This document shows positions 31,236 to 40,272 of a DNA stretch of 46,528 nt, piece after piece. The DNA comes from Amycolatopsis coloradensis (lineage in GTDB: Bacteria > Actinomycetota > Actinomycetes > Mycobacteriales > Pseudonocardiaceae), in the NCBI RefSeq assembly GCF_037997115.1, contig NZ_CP150484.1:2967294-3013821 (forward strand), given 5' to 3'. Positions within the stretch are counted from its first letter, which is position 1. The number at the start of each line of letters is the position of its first letter. The notes under the pieces were generated by a model, which was not told the DNA's origin, made no database searches, and was given only the letters and a program-made list of their open reading frames with translations. The position numbers and the translations under genes are program-made.

Positions 31236-31814
31236 ATGCCCCGCCCCAAGGGATTCGATCCCGCCGAGGTGCTCGATGCCGCCGTCAGCGCGTTCTGGCG
31301 CAAGGGATACGCCGCCACGTCGGCCCAAGACCTGGTCGACGGCACCGGACTGGGGCGGGGAAGCCTGTACAACGCGTTTTCGGGCAAGCAGCAGCTGTTC
31401 AGCGAGGCGCTGCGCCGCTACGAGGAGGCGACGGCCGTCCGGATCGAGGAGATGCTGGCCGCGCCGGGTTCCATCCGGGCGCGGGTCAGGCGTGTCCTGA
31501 TGGATGTCGTCGACGACGAGCTGGACACCTCGGCCGGGCATCGCGGCTGCCTCGTCGTCAACGCGGCCCTCGAACTCGGCGGGATCGACGACGACGTCAC
31601 CGCCCGCGTCCGGCACAACTTCGAACGGGTGGAGAACGCGTTCCACGCCGAATTCGCCGCCGCGAGGGAGTCGGGCGAGATCGGCCCGGAACGGGATCCG
31701 CGGGCGCTGGCGAGGTTCGCGCTCGCCGCGATGTACGGCCTGCGGGTGCTGGGAAAGACCGCGGACCGGCAGGCGCTCACGCAAGTCGTCGAAACCACCG
31801 TCCAGGCGTTGTGA
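31236..31814 (+). CDS. TetR-family transcriptional regulator
   Basis: 192 residues. The HTH is MPRPKGFDPAEVLDAAVSAFWRKGYAATSAQDLVDGTGLGRGSLYNAFSGKQQLFSEALRRY, the common AcrR/QacR-like opening, followed by a TetR_C ligand domain (SAGHRGCLVVNAALELGGIDDDVTARV). It runs toward the dehydrogenase gene at 31906. In its promoter a GGTC-N7-GACC dyad (GGTCGGTATTTGACC near 31191-31205) may be an autoregulatory site. An alpha/beta hydrolase that it could once have controlled divergently is now a pseudogene. Confidence 0.87.
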   Translation: MPRPKGFDPAEVLDAAVSAFWRKGYAATSAQDLVDGTGLGRGSLYNAFSGKQQLFSEALRRYEEATAVRIEEMLAAPGSIRARVRRVLMDVVDDELDTSAGHRGCLVVNAALELGGIDDDVTARVRHNFERVENAFHAEFAAARESGEIGPERDPRALARFALAAMYGLRVLGKTADRQALTQVVETTVQAL

Positions 31815-31862
31815 TGTTCCAGGTTTCGTGACCGGCCCCGCGCTGATCCGCTGCGCCCTGGT

Positions 31863-31880
31863 TCTTTAACGAACGTTCCA
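31863..31880. promoter_or_regulatory. possible operator before the dehydrogenase gene
   Basis: The palindrome GAACGTTC (31871-31878) lies in AT-richer DNA (TTCTTTAACGAACG) about 28 bp before ATG 31906; an SD AAGGAG follows. It may bind the upstream TetR, but its sequence does not match the dyad before tetR itself. Confidence 0.3.
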
Positions 31881-31905
31881 CTACTGGCAAGGAGCAAACC
31901 AAGTC

Positions 31906-32772
31906 ATGACGAAGACCGTCGCGGTGCTCGGCACCGGAATCATCGGCGCCCCGGTCGCGCGCAACCTGAGCAAGGCCGGGTTCGCGGTCCGTGCCTGGAA
32001 CCGCACCGCGGCCAAGGCCGAAGCCCTGTCGGGAGAAGGCGTCCAGGTCGCGGGGAGCGCCGCGGAAGCCGTCGAGGGCGCGCCGGTCGTGATCACGGTC
32101 CTCACCGACGGCCCGGCGGTACTGGAGGCGATCCGCGCGGCCGCCCCAGCCGCCGGAACGATCTGGGTCCAGCTCAGCACCGTCGGCGACGCGGTCGACG
32201 AACTGGTCGCGTACGCCGACGAGCACGGCCTCGTCTTCGTCGACGCACCGGTGCAGGGCACCCGTCAGCCCGCCGAGCTGGGCCAGCTGATCGTGCTGGC
32301 GGCGGGCACCACCGAAGCGCGCGAGTCCGTCCAGCCGCTGTTCGACGCCATCGGCAAGCGCACGCTGTGGGTCGGCGAAGACGGCCGCACCGGCGCGGCG
32401 AGCAGGCTCAAACTGGTGCTGAACACCTGGGTGATCGCGCTGACCCACGGCGTCGGCGAGGCACTCGCGCTGGCCGAGGGGCTCGGTGTCGACCCGCGGC
32501 ATTTCGTCGACGTCGTCACCGGCGGGCCGATGGACAACGGCTACTTCCAGGCGAAGTCCGCCGCGATCCTCAAGAACGACTACACCACCGCCTTCTCGGT
32601 CGACAACGCAGAGAAGGACGCCCGGCTGGTGCTGGAAGCCGCGGCCCGCGCGGGTGTCCGGATGGACGCCGTCGAGGCCGGGCGAGCCCGGTTCGCCCGC
32701 GCGTCCGAGGCCGGACACGGCGACGAGGACATGGCGGCCGGGTACTTCGCCAGTTTCACCGCTCGCGTCTAG
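31906..32772 (+). CDS. NAD(P)-dependent beta-hydroxyacid dehydrogenase (3-HIBADH-like)
   Basis: 288 residues of the 6-phosphogluconate/3-hydroxyisobutyrate dehydrogenase superfamily. N-terminal Rossmann motif VAVLGTGIIGAPVARNLSKAGF followed by WNRT, whose Arg suggests NADP. The substrate motif is FVDAPVQGTRQPAELGQLIVLAAG and the catalytic Lys/Asn motif is SRLKLVLNTWVIALTHGVGEALALAEGLG. It has its own SD and lies after tetR. Possible substrates include tartronate semialdehyde, succinic semialdehyde or an imine (imine reductases share this fold). It is convergent with iolD, 4 bp apart. Confidence 0.85.
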   Translation: MTKTVAVLGTGIIGAPVARNLSKAGFAVRAWNRTAAKAEALSGEGVQVAGSAAEAVEGAPVVITVLTDGPAVLEAIRAAAPAAGTIWVQLSTVGDAVDELVAYADEHGLVFVDAPVQGTRQPAELGQLIVLAAGTTEARESVQPLFDAIGKRTLWVGEDGRTGAASRLKLVLNTWVIALTHGVGEALALAEGLGVDPRHFVDVVTGGPMDNGYFQAKSAAILKNDYTTAFSVDNAEKDARLVLEAAARAGVRMDAVEAGRARFARASEAGHGDEDMAAGYFASFTARV

Positions 32773-32776
32773 TCCT

Positions 32777-34621
32777 CTAAAGGCGGCTGTTCACGTAGCG
32801 CACCTGGCTGGACTTGCCCCGCTCGAACCCCTCCCTTCCGGCGAGGTGTTCCGGAACGCCGACTTCCCACCAGGCACCGGCTTCGGTCCACGAGTCCGGC
32901 TGGGTGCGCACCACGACCACCGCCGGCCGTTGCTCGGCCACCGCGGCTTCCCTCGCCTTCGCGTACGCCGCCCGCACGTCGTCCATAGTGGACGCTGTGA
33001 ACACCGCGCATCCCAGCGATTCCGCATGCCGCGCGAAGTCGACCCGAGGGGGAGTGGGGTGCGCGCTCCGGCAGTCACCGAGGAAGTTGTTGAACGGCTT
33101 GCCGCCCTGCCCCTCCTGTAGCCGGGCGATGACCGCGTAACCGTCGTTGTCACAGACCACCGCCACGAAGGGATGTCCGGCGAAGGCGGCCGAGAACAGC
33201 TCGGAATTGAGCATCAGGTACGAACCGTCGCCGAGCATCGTGGTGACCAGGCCCTCGGTATGCGCCATCGCCGCACCCCAGGCGCCCGCGAGTTCGTAGC
33301 CCATGCACGAGAACCCGTACTCGACGTCCATGCCGATCGAGCCCGATCCGCGCCAGCCGCCGATCAGTTCGCCCGGCATCCCGCCGGACGCGGTCATCAC
33401 GTAGTCGTGCGGCTCGGAAAGATCGTTGACCGCGCCGACGACCTGGGCGTATGTCGGCACCTCGCCGGAAGCGGCGCGCAGGGTGTCGATATGCGCGTCC
33501 CAGCGGCCGCGTTCCGCCGAGGCGCGCTCTGTCCACTGTGGATCGGCATGCCAGTTCTCCAGCTGACCTGCCAGATCCACGAGACCCGCGTCGGCGTCGC
33601 CCACGACGGCCAGCGCACCGTGCTTGACCGCGTCGAACCGGGCGGCGTTCAGGGTGATCAGCCGGACTCCGGAGGAGAACACCGTCCAGGACGCCGTGGT
33701 GAAGTCCTGCAGGCGAGTGCCGACGGCCAGCACCACGTCGGCCTCCGCGGCCAGGACGTTCGCCGACGCCGAGCCGGTGACCCCGAGCGGGCCCGCGTGC
33801 AGCGGATCACCGTGCGGGACCAGGGTGCGCCCCGCCGTGGTTTCGGTGACCGGGATGCCGTGCCGTTCGGCGAAGGCCAGCGCGCGCCCGCCCGCGCCGG
33901 AATACCGGACGCCGCCGCCGAGCACCAGCAACGGTTTCCGCGCCGCCCGGAGCAGGCCTGCCGCTTCGGTGAGAGCCCGGCGATCGGGCCGCGGGCGCTG
34001 CGGACGATGGGTCACCGGCGCGAACAGGGCGTCCGGGAAGTCGTAGGTCTCCGCCTGGACGTCCTGGGGGAGCGCCAGCGTCACCGGCCCCGCGTCCGCC
34101 GGATCGGTCAGCACCCTGGCGACCTGCGGCAGTGTCGAAAGCAGCTGCTCCGGCCGGACGATACGGTCGAAATACCGGCTCACCGGGCGGAAGGCGTCGT
34201 TGACCGTGGCCGTCGGATCGCCGAAATGCTCCACCTGCTGCAACACGGGATCCGGGGCGCGGCTGGTGAAGGTGTCCCCGGGGAGCAGCAGTACCGGCAA
34301 CCGGTTCGCGTGCGCGACCCCGGCCGCGGTGACCATGTTCAGCGCGCCGGGCCCGATCGACGACGTCACCACGCCGACCTGTCGCCGGTGCGTCGCCTTG
34401 GCGTAGCCGACCGCCGCGAGCGCCATGCCCTGCTCGGTCTGCCCACGCCACACGGGGAGTTCGTCACGGTGCTCTTCCAGCGCGGTGCCGAGGCCGAGGA
34501 CGTTGCCGTGCCCGAAGATCGCGAACACCCCGGGGAACAACGGGACTTCCCGCCCGTCCAGGGTTTCCGACCGCTGCGCCAGCAGCCAGCGCACCAGGGC
34601 CTGTGCCGTGGTCAGCTTCAT
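32777..34621 (-). CDS. iolD: 3D-(3,5/4)-trihydroxycyclohexane-1,2-dione hydrolase
   Basis: 614 residues, ThDP-dependent enzyme that opens the ring of the dione formed from myo-inositol to 5-deoxyglucuronate. The N-terminal PYR domain has GVFAIFGHGNVLGLG and the catalytic-Glu region WRGQTEQGMALAAVGYA. The C-terminal PP domain has EYGFSCMGYELAGAWGAAMA and the ThDP motif MLGDGSYLMLNSELFSAAFAGHPFVAVVCDNDGYAVI. The ATG 34621 overlaps the iolB stop (ATGA). It is the last gene of the leftward inositol operon. A 12-nt copy of the iterated palindrome lies inside at 33531-33542. Confidence 0.93.
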   Translation of the reverse strand: MKLTTAQALVRWLLAQRSETLDGREVPLFPGVFAIFGHGNVLGLGTALEEHRDELPVWRGQTEQGMALAAVGYAKATHRRQVGVVTSSIGPGALNMVTAAGVAHANRLPVLLLPGDTFTSRAPDPVLQQVEHFGDPTATVNDAFRPVSRYFDRIVRPEQLLSTLPQVARVLTDPADAGPVTLALPQDVQAETYDFPDALFAPVTHRPQRPRPDRRALTEAAGLLRAARKPLLVLGGGVRYSGAGGRALAFAERHGIPVTETTAGRTLVPHGDPLHAGPLGVTGSASANVLAAEADVVLAVGTRLQDFTTASWTVFSSGVRLITLNAARFDAVKHGALAVVGDADAGLVDLAGQLENWHADPQWTERASAERGRWDAHIDTLRAASGEVPTYAQVVGAVNDLSEPHDYVMTASGGMPGELIGGWRGSGSIGMDVEYGFSCMGYELAGAWGAAMAHTEGLVTTMLGDGSYLMLNSELFSAAFAGHPFVAVVCDNDGYAVIARLQEGQGGKPFNNFLGDCRSAHPTPPRVDFARHAESLGCAVFTASTMDDVRAAYAKAREAAVAEQRPAVVVVRTQPDSWTEAGAWWEVGVPEHLAGREGFERGKSSQVRYVNSRL

Positions 34622-35508
34622 GAGACCTGCCCTTCGTGGCTCGTGACCGGACAGCGCGGATCGAGCTCCTGGTCTTTCCACGTCTCGCGGACCCAGCCGT
34701 GCGCCGGGTCGTCGCAGAAGGCCATCGACCGCTCGTCGGCGGGCCCGGCCAGGACGTTCAGGTAGTACATCGGATAGCCGGGCGCGGCGACACAAGGCCC
34801 GTGGTAGCCGCGCGGGATCAGGAAGACGTCGCCGTCCCGGACCGCGACGTCCTCGTCCAGTTCACCGTCGGAGGTGTACGTCCGGTGCAGGCCGAACCCT
34901 TCGCGCGAAGGTGTCACGCCGTCGCGGCCCGCGATGCGGAAGTAGTAGATCTCCTCGTTGACGACCTCGCAGTCGGACGCCTCGTCGTGTTTGTGCGGCG
35001 GGTACGACGACCAGTTGCCGCCGGGGGTGATCAGCTCGCAGGCGTTCAGCTTGTCCGCGTGCTCCCAGACACCGGGCACGCCGAAGTTGGTGACCTGCCT
35101 GGTCGCCTGTCCGGCCCCGCGCACCTCCACCGGCACGTTTTCGGCCGGCCCGTAGCGCGGTTCGAGACGGCGGGCGCAGCGCGCCATCGGCAGTGCGACC
35201 TCGATCCCCGCGACTGTCGACAACTCGACTTCGGCGTCCCGTGGCACATAGGCGAAATCCGTGACACGGGTGAACACGGAATCCCGTCCGGCGAGTGCGA
35301 AGACCTGTCCGTCGACCCGGACGGTGCAGGAACCCGCCAGGGGCAGGACGAACGCTTCGTATTCGCCTGTGCGCACCAGCCTGGATTCTCCGGCGGCCAA
35401 CGAGAGAACCCGCAGGCCGCTGTAGTCCCAGCCCGCCGAATCCGGGGTGAGCCGGACCGGGTCCCGCTCGTCCGAAAGCGTCCCGAGTGGACGATGCAGT
35501 TTGCTCAC
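34618..35508 (-). CDS. iolB: 5-deoxy-glucuronate isomerase
   Basis: 296 residues, bicupin. Isomerises 5-deoxy-D-glucuronate to 2-deoxy-5-keto-D-gluconate. The metal motif appears as YPPHKHDEASDCEVVNEEIYYFRI (His, His, Glu) with the distal HGPCVAAPGYPMYYLNVLAGP. GTG 35508 has SD GAGGAG 5 nt before it and overlaps the iolC stop (GTGA); upstream readings are shadows of iolC. The order iolC-iolB-iolD with 4-bp overlaps means the three pathway enzymes are coupled. Confidence 0.93.
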   Translation of the reverse strand: MSKLHRPLGTLSDERDPVRLTPDSAGWDYSGLRVLSLAAGESRLVRTGEYEAFVLPLAGSCTVRVDGQVFALAGRDSVFTRVTDFAYVPRDAEVELSTVAGIEVALPMARCARRLEPRYGPAENVPVEVRGAGQATRQVTNFGVPGVWEHADKLNACELITPGGNWSSYPPHKHDEASDCEVVNEEIYYFRIAGRDGVTPSREGFGLHRTYTSDGELDEDVAVRDGDVFLIPRGYHGPCVAAPGYPMYYLNVLAGPADERSMAFCDDPAHGWVRETWKDQELDPRCPVTSHEGQVS

Positions 35509-36437
35509 AGCAACTCCTCGATCTCGTCGGCGGTGGGCATGGCGTCGGCGCAGGCGAGCCGGGAAGCGACGAGCGCGCCCGCCGCGTTGGCGTAGGTGGC
35601 GATCCGCACCGGATCCCAGCCGGACAGCAGACCGTGGATCAGCGCGCCGCCGAAACCGTCCCCGGCGCCGAGCCCGCAGACGACCTCGACCCGCTGGGGC
35701 GGCACGGTCCAGCGGCCCTCGGCGGTGGCCACCAGCACCCCGTCCGCGCCTTTCTTGATCACGGCCAGCTCGACCCCCCTGGCCAGCATCCGGGACGCGG
35801 CCTCGTCGGGGTCCGCCGTGCCGACGGCGACCTCCGCTTCGGTGCGGTTGCCGACGGCGACCGTGACGTGGTCGAGCATCCAGCCGATCTCTTCCCGCGC
35901 CGTCTCGATGCCGGGCCAGAACATCGGCCGGAAGTCGAGGTCCAGCACGGTATGCGACCGGCGCCCGCGCCGCTGGAGCATCTTGCGCTGGGTGGCGCGC
36001 GCCGGCTCGACGGAGACACCGGTGCCGGTGACCCACAACAGTGGAACGGATTCCACGATGTCCCAGGGAACGTCGTTCTCGGTGATGGTCAGGTCCGGGG
36101 CGATGGGGGACCGGTAGAACAGCAGCGGCGGATCCGCGGGCGGGTCCAGCGAGCAGAACACCACCGGCGTCTGCAAGCCGGCCGACGTCCCGACGTGCTC
36201 GGGGGACACGCCGAACTCCCGCAACGCCTGCCGCACGTACTCGCCGAAGCCATCCGGGCCGACCTTCGTCAGCACCGACGTCGAGCGGCCGAGCCGTGCG
36301 GCGGCGACCGCGACGTTGGTCGCGGTGCCGCCGAGCGACTTGGCGAAGGTGCTGACCCCGGCCAGCGGCACGCCGCTCTGTTCGGGGTAGAGGTCCACCC
36401 CTACCCGGCCGACGGTCAATGCTTCGAGAGCGGTCAT
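35505..36437 (-). CDS. iolC: 5-dehydro-2-deoxygluconokinase
   Basis: 310 residues of the PfkB/ribokinase family. Phosphorylates 2-deoxy-5-keto-D-gluconate. Signatures: [42 protein letters not shown] at the N-terminus (the LYPEQ stretch is typical of IolC) and [19 protein letters not shown] with the catalytic Asp around residue 258. The bifunctional IolC found in some bacteria carries an extra C-terminal aldolase (DUF2090) domain; this one does not, so the aldolase must be elsewhere. ATG 36437 overlaps the ABC ATPase stop. Confidence 0.92.
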   Translation of the reverse strand: MTALEALTVGRVGVDLYPEQSGVPLAGVSTFAKSLGGTATNVAVAAARLGRSTSVLTKVGPDGFGEYVRQALREFGVSPEHVGTSAGLQTPVVFCSLDPPADPPLLFYRSPIAPDLTITENDVPWDIVESVPLLWVTGTGVSVEPARATQRKMLQRRGRRSHTVLDLDFRPMFWPGIETAREEIGWMLDHVTVAVGNRTEAEVAVGTADPDEAASRMLARGVELAVIKKGADGVLVATAEGRWTVPPQRVEVVCGLGAGDGFGGALIHGLLSGWDPVRIATYANAAGALVASRLACADAMPTADEIEELL

Positions 36438-37219
36438 GAAGGGGACTCCGCGGCTCGCAATTCGTGTTCGAGGGCTTCCAGTTCCGCGCCGCCCGCCATC
36501 TGCCGGGTCAGCTCGGCCAGATCGATCTCGGACTTCTCGTACGCGCCGAGCGACGCGCCCCGTTTGAGCAGCAGGAAGCGATCGGCCACCGGGTACGCGT
36601 GATGCGGGTTGTGCGTGATCAGCACGACGCCGAGCCCGCGGTCACGGGCCTGTGCGACGTACTTGAGCACGACACCCGCCTGTTTGACACCCAGCGCGGC
36701 CGTCGGCTCGTCGAGGATCAGCACCTTCGCCCCGAAGTACACCGCGCGTGCGATGGCGACGCACTGCCGTTCACCACCGGACAGCGTGCCGACCGGCTGT
36801 TCGACGTCACGCAGGTCGATGCCCATGTCGGACAACGCCTTCTTGGTCGTCTCGCGACCTTTCTTCCGGTCGAGCGCGCGGAACGGGCCGAAACCGACCG
36901 TCGGTTCGGAGCCGAGGAAGAAGTTCCGCCACACGCTCATCAGCGGGACGACGGCCAGATCCTGGTACACCGTCGCGATTCCGCGATCGAGCGCCTCACG
37001 CGGCGAAGCGAACTTGACCGGCTCTCCCTCGACCAGGAACTCGCCCCGGTCGTGCTGGTGGACCCCGGCGAGGATCTTGATCAGAGTGGATTTGCCCGCG
37101 CCGTTGTCGCCGAGCACGCAGGTGACCTCGCCCGCGTCGACCACGGTGGAGACGTCGCGCAGCGCGATCACGCTGCCGTAGGTCTTGCCGACGTCTTTGA
37201 CCTCGAGAAGATGGCTCAT
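36434..37219 (-). CDS. sugar ABC transporter ATP-binding protein (CUT2 type, single domain)
   Basis: 261 residues. Walker [19 protein letters not shown]-loop [20 protein letters not shown], signature [14 protein letters not shown], Walker [13 protein letters not shown] and H-loop [10 protein letters not shown]. One nucleotide domain only, unlike the fused RbsA/XylG, as in FrcA-type importers. It lies between iolC and the permease with 4-bp overlaps on both sides, so it most likely powers myo-inositol uptake. Confidence 0.92.
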   Translation of the reverse strand: MSHLLEVKDVGKTYGSVIALRDVSTVVDAGEVTCVLGDNGAGKSTLIKILAGVHQHDRGEFLVEGEPVKFASPREALDRGIATVYQDLAVVPLMSVWRNFFLGSEPTVGFGPFRALDRKKGRETTKKALSDMGIDLRDVEQPVGTLSGGERQCVAIARAVYFGAKVLILDEPTAALGVKQAGVVLKYVAQARDRGLGVVLITHNPHHAYPVADRFLLLKRGASLGAYEKSEIDLAELTRQMAGGAELEALEHELRAAESPS

Positions 37220-38250
37220 CGCCGCACCCTTTCCGCGCGTCGCCGGAAGGCGTTGTTGACCAGGACCGCGGACAGCAGCATGACCCCGAGGAACAACATG
37301 AACCAGTCGCTGTCCCAGCGGGCGAACACGATGCCCTGCCGCGCCATCCCGAAGATCAGCGCGCCGATCGCGGCGCCGATCGCCGAACCGAATCCGCCGG
37401 TGAGCAGGCAGCCGCCGATCACGGCCGCGATGATGTACTGGAACTCCAGCCCGATGCCCTGGTTCGCCTGGACGCTCGCGAACCGCAGGATGTTGATCGA
37501 GCCGACCAGCCACGCGGCGAGCGCGGTGGTCATGAACAGCAGGATCTTGGTGCGCACCACCGGGACCCCGACCGCGCGAGAACTCTGCGCGGAGCCGCCG
37601 ACGGCGAAGATCCAGTTGCCGAACCGGGTCCGGACGAGCAGCCAGGCCGCCAGTACGGCGAACCCGATCCACCAGACGATGGAGATCTGGAACGCGGTCC
37701 CGCCGATGTCCACTGTGGACGCGAAAACGAAACCGGCGGATTCGTAGCCGTCGGTCGACCGCATCCCGGACACCTGGACGGTGCCGGTGACCAGGCGGGT
37801 CACGCCGAGGTTGAGCCCCTGCAGTGCCAGGAACGTGCCCAGGGTGACGATGAAGCTGGGCAGCCCGGTGCGCATCACCAGCCAGCCGTTGAACGCGCCC
37901 ACCGCGAGGGCGAAGACCAGCGACGCGAACAGCGCGAGCCAGACGTTCCAGCCGGCCTGTGTCGCCAGTGTCGCGGTGACGAGCGCGGTGGACGCCGTCA
38001 TCACGCCCGCCGAGAGATCGAACTCGCCGCCGATCATCAGCAGGGACACCGCGACCGCCATGATGCCGAGCGTCGAGGCGTCGTCCAGCCAGGTCGCCAC
38101 GCCGCTGCCGCTGAAGAACTGGTCGGTGACGACGGTGAAGAACAGGAAGACGACGACGGCGCCGAGCAGCGCGCCGATCTCGGGCCGGACGACCAGCCTG
38201 TCCAGGAGTCGCGGTTTCGCGATCCGTTCGTCGAGGGTGGTGGTTGTCAT
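37216..38250 (-). CDS. sugar ABC transporter permease (CUT2 family)
   Basis: 344 residues with about eight to ten hydrophobic helices, e.g. [45 protein letters not shown] and [18 protein letters not shown]. The CUT2 permease features [18 protein letters not shown] and [26 protein letters not shown] and the EAA-like [25 protein letters not shown] are present. It lies between the ATPase and the binding protein with ATGA overlaps. Substrate inferred as inositol. It contains an exact copy of the iterated palindrome (37708-37720). Confidence 0.92.
   Translation of the reverse strand: MTTTTLDERIAKPRLLDRLVVRPEIGALLGAVVVFLFFTVVTDQFFSGSGVATWLDDASTLGIMAVAVSLLMIGGEFDLSAGVMTASTALVTATLATQAGWNVWLALFASLVFALAVGAFNGWLVMRTGLPSFIVTLGTFLALQGLNLGVTRLVTGTVQVSGMRSTDGYESAGFVFASTVDIGGTAFQISIVWWIGFAVLAAWLLVRTRFGNWIFAVGGSAQSSRAVGVPVVRTKILLFMTTALAAWLVGSINILRFASVQANQGIGLEFQYIIAAVIGGCLLTGGFGSAIGAAIGALIFGMARQGIVFARWDSDWFMLFLGVMLLSAVLVNNAFRRRAERVRR
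37708..37720. repeat. iterated palindrome GTCCACTGTGGAC, copy in the permease gene
   Basis: Exact 13-mer with the centre base in the other orientation. Read from the gene's strand it encodes Ser-Thr-Val-Asp. Confidence 0.6.
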
Positions 38251-39233
38251 CGCGTGCCCCTTTGCACGTACCGGCCGACGGTGTCCACAGTGGATTTGTC
38301 GACCAGGTCGGGCCCGGTGAGCACCGGCTTCCCGCCGCCGACGACGTTCGCGTTGTCCCGGTAGAGCTTGAGGAACTGCACCGGGAGATAGCCCTGTTCG
38401 TACTGCTGCTGATCGACCGCGAAGACCACGTCGCCCGCCTTGATCGCGCCGACCACGTCGGTGTTGAGGTCGAAAGTGCCGACCTGCGCCTTCGAGCCGA
38501 CCGCCTTGATCGCGCTCACCGCACGGGCGGCGACCTGCGAGTTCAGCGTCAGGACGGCGTCGAGGGAGGAGTCGGTCTGCACCGCGCCCTTGATCCGGGA
38601 TTCGGCGTCGGTGGGGTTGCTGATGTCGACCTGCAGGGTATGTACGTCGCCCGCGAAGCCGGTCTTGGCGCCGTCACAGCGTTGCGCCTGCCCGACGTTG
38701 CCCGCTTCGTGGACCACGCAGAGCAGCTTCTTCTTGCCGAGCTCCCGGAACTTCTTCCCGGCCTCCTCGCCCGCGATGGTCTCGTTCTGCCCGACGTGGG
38801 TGAGCGCGCCGTAGGCCGCGCTCTTGTCCTCGCCGGAGTTGATGGTGATGACCGGGATCCCGGCGCGGACCGCGTTCTCGATCGAGGTCTTGAGCGCCTC
38901 CGGATTCGCCATCGACACCACGAGCCCGCCGACCCGCTGGGCGACCGCGTTGTCGATCAGCTTGGCCTGGTTGCCGGGGTCTCCGTCGGAGTTGTACTCG
39001 ACCTGGACGTCGAGTTGCCTGCCCGCCTCTTCGGCGCCGTTCTTGACCACGTTCCAGAACGCGTCACCGGCCGTGCCGTGCGAGATGACCGCGACCCGCA
39101 GCGGCCCGCTGGGCTGGGTCGTCGCCGGGCCCGCGCCCGCGGCGGGTTTCTCCTCGGCCTTCGGCCCGGTGCACGCGGACAGGAGCAGCAGCCCCGCCGC
39201 GACCACCAAGACCTTTTTCAAGCGATGGGACAT
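38247..39233 (-). CDS. sugar-binding lipoprotein of the ABC transporter
   Basis: 328 residues. Signal peptide [21 protein letters not shown] with lipobox LSAC and lipidated Cys21, then a Pro/Ala-rich linker. The mature part is a type I periplasmic-binding fold (peripla_BP_4): [109 protein letters not shown]. It captures the sugar outside the membrane for the permease. It is the first transporter gene, 24 bp after the IolE-like gene. A 12-nt copy of the iterated palindrome lies near its 3' end (38283-38294). Confidence 0.92.
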   Translation of the reverse strand: MSHRLKKVLVVAAGLLLLSACTGPKAEEKPAAGAGPATTQPSGPLRVAVISHGTAGDAFWNVVKNGAEEAGRQLDVQVEYNSDGDPGNQAKLIDNAVAQRVGGLVVSMANPEALKTSIENAVRAGIPVITINSGEDKSAAYGALTHVGQNETIAGEEAGKKFRELGKKKLLCVVHEAGNVGQAQRCDGAKTGFAGDVHTLQVDISNPTDAESRIKGAVQTDSSLDAVLTLNSQVAARAVSAIKAVGSKAQVGTFDLNTDVVGAIKAGDVVFAVDQQQYEQGYLPVQFLKLYRDNANVVGGGKPVLTGPDLVDKSTVDTVGRYVQRGTR

Positions 39234-39257
39234 CGTCGTCTCTCCTCGCTTCTTCCG

Positions 39258-40157
39258 TTACCTGGCAGCCGGGAGCCGGCTGACGATTCCGTCGAGATGC
39301 GCCAGGCTCCTGGCCACATCCCGCTTCGGCAGATCCTCCGGGCTCCCCTCGCTCAGCGCGGTGTCCTGTTCGAGCACGTACCACCCGTCGTAGCCCGCCT
39401 CGTGGACGGACCTGACCATCGTTTCGATGTCGACGTCCCCGTCGCCCAAGGGGACATACAGACCTTTGCCCACGGCCTCGGCGTAGGGAAGCCTGCCGGC
39501 GCGGACGTCTTCGGCGAGCTCGCCGCACACGTCCTTGAGATGCAGATGCCCGACCCGTTCGGGGTACCGCTTCGCCAGCGCGACCGGATCGGTCCCGCCG
39601 ATCAGGAGATGCCCGGTGTCCAGGCACAGCGGGAGAGCGGAATCCGCGAGGAAACGCTCGACCTCGTCCTCGGTCTCCGCTTGCGTCCCGACGTGCGGGT
39701 GCAGCACGGTGCGAAGGCCGTGGCGCGCGGCGATTTCCTTGATCTCGCCGGAGGTTTCGACGAGGGTCGTCCATTCGGGGTCGCTCAGCTTCGGCCGGTC
39801 GTCGTAGCCGTCGAGACCGGTGGCGGCGGCGAGCACGAGCACGTCACCGCCACAGGCCGCGAACAGCGCGGCGGACTCCTCGGCCTCGGCCAGCGCGGCT
39901 TCGGGATTCTCGTGCAGCACCACGGCGAGGAAGCCGCCGACCAGTTCGAGTTCGTATCCGCCGAGCAGTTCGCGCAGGGCGGCCGGGTCGCGCGGCAGGT
40001 ATCCGGGTGGGCCCAGTTCGGTGGCGCGCACTCCCAGCTCCGCCATTTCGCCCAGCACGGTGCCCGCGTCGAGCACGCGGCCCCAGCCGGGTACTTCGCA
40101 GACACCCCAGGAGATCGGGGCGGCGGCGATGCGGATCCGGGGTGTCGTGGCTGTCAT
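39258..40157 (-). CDS. sugar phosphate isomerase/epimerase, IolE/IolI/IolH-like
   Basis: 299 residues, xylose-isomerase-like TIM barrel. It opens RIAAAPISWGVCEVPGWGR, very like inosose dehydratase (IolE), and has metal-site segments LHPHVGTQAETEDEVERFL, LCLDTGHLLIGG, VGHLHLKDV and YDGWYVLEQD (Glu and His ligands). It most likely dehydrates scyllo-inosose to the dione used by IolD, filling the otherwise missing IolE step; an inosose isomerase (IolI) is the alternative. It heads the leftward operon. ATG 40157 has SD GGAGG 7 nt upstream and lies just after the twin LacI operators. Confidence 0.85.
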   Translation of the reverse strand: MTATTPRIRIAAAPISWGVCEVPGWGRVLDAGTVLGEMAELGVRATELGPPGYLPRDPAALRELLGGYELELVGGFLAVVLHENPEAALAEAEESAALFAACGGDVLVLAAATGLDGYDDRPKLSDPEWTTLVETSGEIKEIAARHGLRTVLHPHVGTQAETEDEVERFLADSALPLCLDTGHLLIGGTDPVALAKRYPERVGHLHLKDVCGELAEDVRAGRLPYAEAVGKGLYVPLGDGDVDIETMVRSVHEAGYDGWYVLEQDTALSEGSPEDLPKRDVARSLAHLDGIVSRLPAAR

Positions 40158-40179
40158 CGGCGGCCTCCGGGAGATCGGG

Positions 40180-40211
40180 TTAGAGCGCTCTATTGATTAG
40201 AGCGCTCTAAT
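40180..40211. promoter_or_regulatory. twin LacI-type operators in the inositol promoter
   Basis: TAGAGCGCTCTA occurs at 40181-40192 and 40198-40209; the second extends to a perfect 16-bp palindrome (40196-40211). Centres are 17 bp apart. The central CG and GAGCGCTC core are typical of LacI-family operators. Placed between the divergent iolE-like and lacI genes, they should control both directions. Confidence 0.85.
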
Positions 40212-40272
40212 CATGTAGCGTCCGTCACAGTAAAGTCAAGGGCAGGGGGCAAGAGCAGAGGGGACGGTGAAG

